A DNA stretch of 64,000 nucleotides from Dama dama (lineage: Eukaryota > Chordata > Mammalia > Artiodactyla > Cervidae): the NCBI RefSeq assembly GCF_033118175.1, contig NC_083696.1, positions 40,471,001 to 40,535,000 on the forward strand, read 5' to 3'. The notes beneath the pieces were generated by a model. It was not told where the DNA came from. It did not search any database and saw only the letters and a list, made by a program, of their open reading frames with translations. This document shows, piece by piece, positions 55,702-64,000 of this stretch. The stretch's first letter is position 1. Every line of letters starts with the position of its first letter. Made by a program: the position numbers and the translations under genes.

Positions 55702-56424
55702 ACAGTGCCGACAGAAACAAGCAGGGATGCGTTCACCCACATAAAGAAAACATCTGTGCCATTCGGAAGAGGAGCCCGTCAGCCCTTGGAGGGACAGTTG
55801 GAACCGGAATGAAAACCGAGGCCATGGTCAGCAGTGCCCACACACACGGCCCATGTGGCGTGGTGTCACTCACCGGGCTTCCTGCGTCCCCAGAGCTGCT
55901 GGCGGTAACATCTCTGAGCGCTAGGCTGGGCAGCGTCCCCGAGTGAGCTAAGGCATCACTGCTGTCCTTCCAGTGCTGCTGCGGGGCCCTCTGTGGGCGG
56001 CCACCCTCATCCCCTGCCCCACTGCCCGCTGGGGCCCGACTGTCCCCCTGGGATCCTTTCAGCCCTTGAGCTTGGGTGTTCCCAGCCCTCCACCACACCA
56101 GACTGGGACGTAACTCAGGACTTGGGCTTGAGATATCAAGGCGACTGAATCTGGAAGGACACAGTCCTGGGGCCCTTGAGAGAGCAGGAGAGCAGAGCCC
56201 CCACGGGGAGGAAGCAGAGTCGGGGAACGTGCCCACAGCCACGGCTGCCTCCTGCACAAGTGCCCCTTCGCCTCTCCTTGACCTGAAACAGACCCCAGCT
56301 GCTGCTGCTCCGCAGGTGCTTCCTGTAGATGCACCTCCTGCAAGAGCTATTGTCCTGCGGCTCTGGGGCTGCCTGAGTGTGCTCAGGAGCATCAGACAAG
56401 TGGAGCTGCCACGCCTCATACTAG
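55702..56424. other. No gene recognised
   Basis: GC-rich stretch. Overlapping open frames (228 codons minus at 55733-56419, 142 codons plus at 56076-56504) lack any domain and oppose each other. Confidence 0.4.
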
Positions 56425-58310
56425 AGGTGGGGGGCCTGATAGTGGGGAACGGCCTGAGGCTGGGGGAGGGTCTGAGGGTGAGGGAGGGCCTGATGCTGGA
56501 CTAGGGTCTCATGCTGCGGGAGGGTCTGATGCTGCACTAGGGTCTCATGCTGCGGGAGGGTCTGATGCGGGAGGTGCCTGACGCTGTGGGAAGGTCTGAT
56601 TCTGGGGGAAGGTATGATGCTGGACTAGGGCCTGATGATTGCGGGGAACATCTGATGCTAGACTAGGGTCTGATGCTGGGTAAGGGCCTGTTGTTGGGCA
56701 AGTGTCTCATGCTGGACTAGGGTCTGATCCTGGGGGAGGGTCTAATGCTGGGGAAGGTCTGATTCTGGACTAGGGCCTGATGCTGGAGGAGGGCCTAATG
56801 CTGTGGGGAGGGCCTGATGCTGGGGAGGGTCTGATGCTGGCGGAGGGCCTGATGCTGGGGGAGGGCCTGATGCTGGGCGAGGGTCTGACGCTGGAGGAGG
56901 GCCTGATACTGGACTAGAGCCTGATGCTGGGGGGGAATGTCTGATGCTGGCCGAGGGCCTGATGCTGGACTAGGGCCTCATGCTGGGGGGAAACGACTGA
57001 TGCTGGGGGGCAACCTCTGATGCTGGACTAGGGCCTGATGCTGGACTAGGTCCTGAGGCTGAGGGGAAACGACTGATGCTGGGGGGCAACCTCTGATGCT
57101 GGACTAGGGCCTGATGCTGGGCGAGGGTCTGATGCTGGGGGAGGGTCTGATGCTGGGGGAGGGCCTGACGCTGGACTAGGGTCTGATGCTGGGGGGGAAT
57201 GTCTGATGCTGGACTAGGGTCTGACGCTGGACTAGGGCCTGATGCTGGGGGAGGGTCTGATGCTGGGGGAAGGTCTGATGCTGGGTAGGGTCTGATGCTG
57301 GACAAGGCCTGATGCTGAGACAGGGTGTGATGCTGGAGGAGGGTCTGATGCTGGGGGAAGGTCTGATGCTGGACTAGGACCTGATGCTGGGGGAGGGTCT
57401 GACTCTGGAGGAGGGTGTGATGCTGGGGGAAGGTCTGATGCTGGGTAGGGTCTCATGCTGGACAAGGCCGGATGCTGAGACAGGGTGTGATGCTGGGGTA
57501 GGGTCTGATGCTGGGGGAAGGTCTGATGCTGGACTAGGGCCTGATGCTGGGGGAGGGTCTGACGCTGGAGGAGGGCCTGATGCTTGGGGAGGGCCTGATG
57601 CTGGACTAGGGCCTGATGCTGAGGGAGGGTCTGATGCTAGACTAGGGTCTGATGCTGGGGGAGGGTCTGTTGCTGGGGGAAGGTCTGATGCTGGACTAGG
57701 GTCTGATGCTGGGGGAGGGTCTGATGCTGGGGGAGGGTCTGATGCTAGACTAGGGTCTGATGCTGGGGGAAGGTCTGATGCTGGGTAGGGTCTGATGCTG
57801 GACTAGGGCCTGATGCTTGGGGAGGGTCTGATGCTCTGGAAAGGTCTGATGCTAGACTAGGGCCTGATGCTGGGGGAAGGTCTGAAGCTGGACTAGGGCC
57901 TGATGCTGTGGGAGGGTCTGATGCTGGGGGAGGGTCTGATGCTAGACTAGGGTCTGATGCTGGGGGAAGGTCTGATGCTGGGTAGGGTCTGATGCTGGAC
58001 TAGGGCCTGATGCTTGAGGAGGGTCTGATGCTCTGGAAAGGTCTGATGCTAGACTAGGGCCTGATGCTGGGGGAAGGTCTGAAGCTGGACTAGGGCCTGA
58101 TGCTTGGGGAGGGTCTGATGCTAGACTAGGGTCTGATGCTGGACTAGGGCCTGATGCTGGGGGAAGGTCTGATGCTTGAGGAGGGCCTGATGCTGCACTA
58201 GGGGGCCTGATGCTGGGGGAGGGTCTGATGCTCTGGAAAGGTCTGATGCTAGACTAGGGCCTGATGCTGCGGGGGAACGTCTGATGCTGGGGGGAAGTCC
58301 TGATGATGGT
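56425..58310. repeat. Minisatellite, 18-bp unit, roughly 100 copies
   Basis: The unit is ctgatgctgggggagggt with a second common type ctgatgctggactagggc and many one-base variants. A higher-order period of 198 bp (11 units) is visible: 57743-57940 recurs from 57941 with few changes, and a related ~160-bp period occurs near 57280-57560. As the unit is divisible by 3, one plus frame (DAGGGS/DAGLGP repeats) and two minus frames (e.g. PASDPP repeats) stay open for long stretches. These frames are a by-product of the repeat. Confidence 0.97.
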
Positions 58311-58419
58311 GGGCAGCCTGCTCCCAGATATACGCAGAGTTGTGATGATAAACCTCTGTGAGAAAGCTTTTTTTCATACTTCCCTGACCACCTTGCTGTG
58401 TTCTTTTTTCCTGAAGCAT

Positions 58420-58505
58420 AACTGCTGTGCAGGATCTGATTTCTGCCATACACCAATATGAATTAGCCATAGATGAACGTATGTCTCCTCCCTCTTGACT
58501 CTCCC
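58420..58505 (-). repeat. Ruminant interspersed repeat fragment (same family as 51590-51770)
   Basis: 'tctgccatacaccaatatga', 'attagccatagatgaacgta', 'cctccctcttgactctccct'. Confidence 0.5.
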
Positions 58506-58970
58506 TCCCGCCTCCCCTTGCTACAGTCTTGTTTCTCTGGATATATGAATGATAGACTGTTGGCTAAAATAACAGAAAAAGCTCCCGCACACAGGCGTGC
58601 ACACGCACACTCCCTAGTGCATCACTCGGGTCCGCATCAGGGTTGCCCTCGGCCACCCCGCCCTGGGATCCACGGTGAGGCTTGACACCCACACTTTGTT
58701 CCCATCCTCGGCCCGCTGCCCACGCCTCCGCAGCAGAGGGGCCCTGTCCCCGCAGGTGCTGAAGTGATGGAGCCTCTTGCCTCCAGAGCCAAGAGCATGA
58801 ATACCAGGTCGGTCGTCCTTTGGGGACATCTATGCTTCCGCCTTCTAGCCTTTCCATTGTATCCATCCGTTTCTCTTAACAATGTCCGATGACACGGGCT
58901 CCCATTACCAGCTCTGGTCTGTTCTCAGAGTACAGCTTACCCTCGGCACACGCTATTGGCAGTGGGAAAT

Positions 58971-60240
58971 TTTCCTTCAGTACTTTATTGAAAGAAAGCA
59001 ATAAATAATACTGTGATAAAAATAGTTCAAAAGTAGACTGTACGTACTTTGTCACATATTCAGGAAGTTCACCAAAGATTACTAGAAAAACAGAATGGTA
59101 ACAATGAATTGTACAAGTAAATTAAAGGTGGAACCCACATGTAAAGAGACATGCCGTCTCTGTCTACTGAGACATCACTGCATAATAAATGACGCACTGT
59201 GATCTGAACGCATCTCTTGCTGGCTTTTGTAATGTGCTCCTGGAAAAGTAAAAGTTACGTTTGCTTCTTATACAATCCAAAATGGCTATGTCATCAAAAT
59301 CTACAAATGTACGCCTAGGTCCATTCTTTAAACATGTTTACAGATATAAAAAGATGATTTACATAGGAAAACTAAAGCCTTTGTTAGAGTTGCTCTACGC
59401 TATCTGTCTGTGGTACGTGGCTCCTTCACCGTCCAGCGCACCGGCTCTGCAGCGGGTGCAGGGCATCGCGATTGGTCCCCGAAGAGTCTCAGTGGAGAGA
59501 GGCATCCAGGTCCTCAGAGACCAGGTCACGGGAGAGATTGTCATAGTCATCTTCTAGCCATGCTTTCAGCCCAAGCTTCACTAGAAGCTCACATTCAACA
59601 CCCAGTACTTTTAAATCGCTTCACTCTGCAGAGAGAAAGCATTTCTTGCTAGAAAAAGTACAGTTTAGGTCAGTCGTTAAAATAGAACAATTGGTTGAAA
59701 TTAAGTTCGCTCATTTCAGGGTGAGTGTTGGAGAGCTCGGTTACATTCTGGAAGGATAATGCACACCGTGTCATGATGATTTTACACTTGCAGGAAAACC
59801 CCTTCTCTCATGGTTTATCATTTAAAAATTAAACAAGAATAATTACAATAAATGCATCATTTACCAAAGCCCTATATTTGTTCATAGGATTTATACAGAC
59901 AAGCATTACAGTACATTCATTTGAAAGACTAAAATCAGATATCAGAACATGAATTGATCTGAAAGGATATTTATAGCCTGGCTATACAAGAAAAAGTATA
60001 TAAATGAATTCATAAGTTTACATAAATATAAGAAACATTAAATTTTAAAACATTTTCTCTATGGTATTCATGAATTTTTCACTAATTAAAAAGTCTGTAA
60101 TAAAATACCTTAGGGGCCATACAACAACTTTAAACAGATTAAAGATCGCATCAAGTTCAAAATGTCGTCTTTGTCGTATTCTGGACGCTGTAAAATCACC
60201 TGTAGAATTAGTGCGGGTAAACTGGAAACACACACAGAGA
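58971..60240 (-). other. Possible 3'-terminal exon and UTR of an unidentified minus-strand gene
   Basis: The minus strand carries two AATAAA-like signals near 59000 (rc 'tttattgaaagaaagcaata'), preceded by AT-rich UTR-like DNA. A frame ending at a TGA near 59493 reads LKVLGVECELLVKLGLKAWL then EDDYDNLSRDLVSEDLDASL H before the stop, after a good TTTCTCTCTGCAG-type acceptor at about 59618; however an in-frame TGA sits right after that acceptor, so the frame cannot be joined simply. Another stretch at 60100-60200 reads ILQRPEYDKDDILNLMRSLI. The acidic C-terminus looks protein-like, but I do not recognise the family. It may be a decayed terminal exon or a retrocopy. Confidence 0.35.
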
Positions 60241-60264
60241 CGAGTCAGTCCTGGGGCGGCGGCT

Positions 60265-60475
60265 GCTGAAGGTGGCAGGAAGGAGGGGGAGGGCTGTTCC
60301 TTGTGGGGTGTCCACAGATTGCACCTCACCCCTCACTGATAGCACTTAGGCCGTTTCCAAACACTTGTCACTGTTCTGGAGAAAACAATCATCGCCCAGC
60401 TCCTACTTAATTTCCTAGAATATGTTTCTATAATTGGAGTGTAAACACCTGCTTTATTCATTCCATCCTCTGTTC
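60265..60475 (-). repeat. Right arm of inverted repeat (partner 53955-54150)
   Basis: The reverse complement of 60300-60470 matches the left arm at most positions, including the order: tetranucleotide repeat, 'agaaacatattct', 'gaacagtgacaagtgtttgg', 'gtgcaatctgtggacacccc'. Small indels separate the arms. Confidence 0.9.
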
Positions 60476-60862
60476 ATCCACCCATCCATCCAGCCAGCCA
60501 GCCATCTGTTCATCCATCCATCTACTCACTAATTCATCCATCCATCCACTCACTAATTCACCCATCCATCCATCCACCCATCCATCCAGTCAGCCAGTCA
60601 TCTGTCCATCCATCTACTATTATCTACTCACTAATCCATTCATCCACCCATCCATCCATCATCCATCTGTCTATCAATCTATCCATCTATCCAACCACCC
60701 ATCTGTCCATGCATCTTTCCAACCACCCATCCATCCATCTACCTATCTAACCACCCATCCATCCATCCACCCATCCACTCATTAATCCATCCATCCATCT
60801 GTTCATTTATCCATCCATCATCCATCTGTTCATTTATCCATCCATCCATCCATCTTTACAAT
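60470..60862. repeat. (ATCC)n-type tetranucleotide repeat
   Basis: About 390 bp of 'ccatccatccatc' with 'cactaattcatcc' interruptions, the reverse-complement partner of the GGAT repeat at 53785-53965 but twice as long. Confidence 0.95.
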
Positions 60863-61436
60863 GCCTTCCTTACATCCTTCGTTCCTCAGTAGAACTTTAC
60901 ATTTTTGTGCAGATTGGTATCTTATTCCTCTTAAGTTTAATCATAGAGTATCTCTATTCCCCCCCCCCCACAATCTTGCTCTTTTTGATTGCATCCTTTC
61001 TCCACTGTGATTTCCAGGAATTACACTGATTCTTTTGCCAACAATAACTCTGGAGAGTTGTTAGCATCTGACTCCCTGACAGAGCTGTTCTATTATTACC
61101 ATGTTTCAGCTGATACTTTTGTGTTTTTCAGGTAGGCCATTATATCATCTTCAATCACTGGCTAATTTATTTCCCTCTTTCAGCTATCACAATTATTATT
61201 GAATTTTCTTGTTCGATAGCACATTCTAGAACTTTCAGAGCATTGATAATTAACAGAGGTGATCACAGCATCCTTGACTTGTCCCTGACTTTAATGAGAC
61301 CACTTGTGACACATCACTATTCAGTGTGATTTTGGCCCTTGGCTTGAAATAGATGTTTCCAACTGTTTTTCAAAGCTGTCCTTTTTGGTTTTTGAAGAGT
61401 TTTTTAGTGGGAAGATGTTCAGTTCTATCCAAATGA
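60863..61436. other. No gene recognised
   Basis: T-rich DNA with a short C-run at about 60960. Possibly an old L1 fragment, not assignable. Confidence 0.4.
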
Positions 61437-61595
61437 AGTGGGCGACAGAGGATGAGATGGTCAGCTAGCATCACAGACTCAGTGGACATGAGTTTGAGCA
61501 AACTCTAGGAGATAGTGAAGAACAGGGAAGCCTGGGGTGCTGCAGTTCATGGGGTTGCAAAGAGTAAGAACGACATAGCAATGGAACAACAACAA
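61437..61595 (+). repeat. BovB LINE 3' end fragment
   Basis: 'gacagaggatgagatggtca', 'agcatcacagactcagtgga', ending 'aatggaacaacaacaacag'. The phrase 'gggaagatgttcagttctat' before it (61410) recurs as 'gggaagatgttgagttctat' after it (61599), a probable target-site duplication of about 24 bp. Confidence 0.88.
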
Positions 61596-61669
61596 CAGTG
61601 GGAAGATGTTGAGTTCTATCCAGTCTCTTCTTCAGCATCAAGTCAAGAAGACCACACGTGGAGTGGAAT

Positions 61670-62140
61670 GTAGGAGGCCATGATTCTTCTGCTCTGGCCT
61701 GTAGCTGCCCCCTTTGCCACGCTACCTTGCAACATTTCCCGTCAAGAGACACAGCGTATTTCTGCAGCTTCTGGGCTGGCCTTGTGACTTGGCTTGGCCA
61801 ACAGAAACAGGCAAAGTGACAAGCCTCACAGGGCCTTGAGAGCATTGCTCTCTGGCCACTTCCCTGTGAACAATCCCAGGCCAGCCTGCTGGAGGACAGG
61901 ACTCCCATCATCATCCCTGCCAGCAGCCAGCTTGTCCATCATGAACCATGGCTACTCTTGAGCAGCCAAGCTCAGCTGACCCACCAGCTGACTGTGGATG
62001 CAGGACTGTCCCCACTGGAGATCGACCACACATCTAGCCCCAATCAGCCCCCGACCCACAGCCTGATGAGAGATAATGGGTGGCTGTTTGCAGCCACTAA
62101 GTTCTGGGCGGTTCACTGTGCAACAGTAGATAACCACAGA
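61670..62140 (+). repeat. MLT1-like LTR
   Basis: 'tggccttgtgacttggcttg' + 'gccaacagaaacaggcaaag' and the end 'tgtttgcagccactaagttc' follow MLT1 order. Confidence 0.6.
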
Positions 62141-62364
62141 AAGGCTGTTCTCTTTTGGCCTGTTGAACATGAACTGATGTTTACTGTTGTGTCCTGGAAA
62201 TCATAGAATGAGCCTGTACGTGTGATTGGGCCCAATTTTTTGACATGCTACCGAGTTGCCAAAAACTCAGCAAATGTGACCAGGCACTCTTTATCAGAAT
62301 TGGCTGAGACTTTATAAAATCGAAGCCTCATTTTGTCTTATTGCTTCAAAAAATGATGCTACTG

Positions 62365-62541
62365 GGATTTCCCTGATGCTCCAGTGGCTTAGACCCCATG
62401 CTCCCAATGCACAGGGCCTGGGTTTGATCCCTGCTTGGGGAGTTAGAGCCCACGTGCCACGACTAAAGCTCCCACGTGCTGTGACTAAAAGATCCAGCAC
62501 GATGCAGCTAAGACTCAGCGTGGCCAAGTAAATATTTAAAA
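62365..62541 (+). repeat. CHR-type SINE
   Basis: 'gggatttccctgatgctcca', 'ctgggtttgatccctgcttg', then 'gactcagcgtggccaagtaa'. Confidence 0.85.
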
Positions 62542-62869
62542 ACTGGTGCTGGAGTCGACTTGTGGGAGAGGATGGGGTGTGGTCCCTGGGTTGCCCAGGA
62601 TGCCGGGTTCCAGGTGTGAGATGCTTAGAAGAGAATGAGTGTGATCTCCAGAGTGAGGACACGGTGGCAGACACCCAGAAGTCTTAGGCCCTGTAGACAC
62701 AGCCAGCTGAGGCCACTTTCTGACTGGGGAGGGGGGAGAGGGCTAGCAACAGTTGGTACCATCCCATAGTTGGTCATAAAGTCTAAGCCGAAAGGAGCTC
62801 CCAGAATACTGCTGTCCCTGGAGTTTTGTGGTGGTGGTTTTAAATTATGTCCTCAAGTTTTGGGGTATT

Positions 62870-63362
62870 CCTCTGCTCAGAAGGGAACCCAATCTCCCGC
62901 TCCTTAAGTATGGACCGAGCTTAGTGACTCGCTTCTAGTGAATAGAATAAGGCAGAAATGACAGCATGTAACTACTGAAAAGTGGGCCATCAGAGGCATT
63001 TCAGACTCTTCCTCACTCTCTCTTGGACTTCCTGCCCTGGGTGAAGCCAGCTGCCATGCTGTGAGGACACTCAAGCAGCCTGAGGAGAGGTCCATGTGGT
63101 GAGGAGCTGAGGCTCCGCCAACAGCCCTGTGAGTGTGCTATCTTGCAGGCTGATCTTCCAGTCCCAGAACAACCTTCAGATACCTGCAGCCCGACATGAC
63201 ATCTTGACGATAACCTCACAAGGGACTCCCAAGCCAGAATTGCACAGCTAAGCCATTTCTGAATTTCTGACCCCACTGAAAGAACCTCAGATAATAAATA
63301 CACATTACTTTAAGCCACTAGGTGCTCAGGTTGTTTGTTACACAGTGCAAGCTAACTAATAT
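62870..63362 (+). repeat. MLT1-like LTR
   Basis: 'gggaacccaatctcccgctc', 'ccaagccagaattgcacagc', 'ctcagataataaatacacat', 'taagccactaggtgctcagg', 'gcaagctaactaatata' are in MLT1 order up to the 3' end. Confidence 0.75.
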
Positions 63363-64000
63363 ACTTCTTATGGTGGCTCTGAGTGGTGAGTTCATCCATG
63401 TCAACTTGTTCTCTTTCATGGACTCAAGGTTCTGGCACAGTTTTCTCCACTCTAAGATCCCACTAGCACAGACCTCTTCGTTTACTGGATACCCTACTTA
63501 AAACGTATGCCAACCCTTTGCTTGATAAAGATTGAGTTTGGGTTTCTGAGACTGGTGTTGTACCTGAGAAGCAGGTCTCTGACCAAGGCTCTTCTACAGA
63601 CTCTGCAGGAGAAGACCTCAGAAGCTGCCTGACATCTGTCCTAACCTCCCTGTTGTTCGTCTCTCACCCTTGTGTAGGGTTGGCGGCAAGCTCAACACAG
63701 GATACCCCGTGTAGACAGAAGCCATGTCATGGATAATTCCATGGTGGGATTACATGGTCGTGAGAAAGCTGAGGTAGTTTGAAGCAGGGGTGGATTCCAG
63801 CACTGTCCTCTCCTGATGTCTTAAAACCATCTCATGGGAGCTTCACACACGTGCCAGAGACAGGCACACACGATACATTTTTGGTAATGAGGCACTTGCA
63901 CACGGCCAGCACCCAGGAGCCCCCTTCCTGACCCCCACGGGGAAACCACTACCCCGATTCTTGTCTGCTCACAACGCTTCACTCACCTGGTCCACTCTGT
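63363..64000. other. No gene or repeat recognised
   Basis: Unassigned DNA to the end of the window. Confidence 0.45.

Noticed and set aside
55733..56419. 228-codon minus-strand open frame
   Set aside because: Opposed by a plus frame over the same DNA and without recognisable features.
57384..57788. Gly/Asp-rich repeat 'protein' frames in the minisatellite
   Set aside because: The unit length of 18 is a multiple of 3, so frames stay open automatically; no start context or conserved flank.
60470..60862. CRISPR-like array of short repeats
   Set aside because: It is a plain tetranucleotide microsatellite with no spacers; the genome is mammalian.

Overview
The window is ruminant (bovid) nuclear DNA. 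The evidence is the repeat content: many Bov-tA/BOV-A2 type SINEs, CHR-type tRNA-derived SINEs and several BovB (RTE) LINE copies, a combination typical of cattle, sheep, goats and relatives. Older mammalian repeats (L1, MIR, MaLR/MLT1/MST-like LTRs) lie underneath. There are no bacterial genes, no CRISPR array and no rRNA or tRNA genes. Most long open frames here are accidental frames inside repeats or GC-rich DNA.

Layout. 0-11 kb: an intronless, damaged RYK kinase-domain pseudogene (minus strand, about 0.48-1.17 kb), then SINEs, two L1 pieces and a Bov-tA inserted into the second L1 with a clean 12-bp target duplication. 12-20 kb: three exons of a decayed cortactin (CTTN) copy on the minus strand. 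They keep intron positions and splice sites, but the first coding exon carries frameshifts. Further upstream on the same strand are a CpG-rich block and a plausible non-coding first exon with a GT donor at about 20.13 kb. 20-34 kb: mostly unique or unrecognised DNA with SINEs, MIR, MaLR and BovB fragments. 34-42 kb: a LINE-on-LINE region, with a near full-length but broken BovB (minus, 35.05-38.41 kb) and a second BovB 3' end sitting in an old L1, and a third BovB RT fragment in the opposite orientation at 41.28-42.12 kb.

42.9-53.6 kb holds the most interesting content: a spliced, plus-strand liprin-alpha (PPFIA1-like) partial gene. Seven exons match liprin-alpha. They cover part of the N-terminal coiled coil, then (after a large missing block) the linker region, a 30-nt microexon and the KKKGI..IGRLFGKK segment. 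All have AG/GT borders, the exon phases fit together, and I see no stop codon or frameshift in the joined frame. A possible extra first exon (42911-43027) of unknown origin also fits in phase. The SAM domains are not found in the window. In human, PPFIA1 and CTTN are neighbours on the same strand (11q13.3). Here partial copies of both occur about 25 kb apart in head-to-head orientation, which suggests a duplicated and rearranged piece of that locus in which the CTTN part has decayed while the liprin part has stayed open.

53.8-60.9 kb: two inverted arms (a GGAT-type simple repeat plus about 190 bp of linked sequence) enclose a solo LTR, a 1.9-kb 18-bp minisatellite with a 198-bp higher-order period, and a minus-strand stretch that looks like a 3' terminal exon/UTR of an unidentified gene. 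61-64 kb: BovB, MLT1-like and CHR repeats with no gene. Family assignments come from reading the sequence and recalling the families; no database search was possible.
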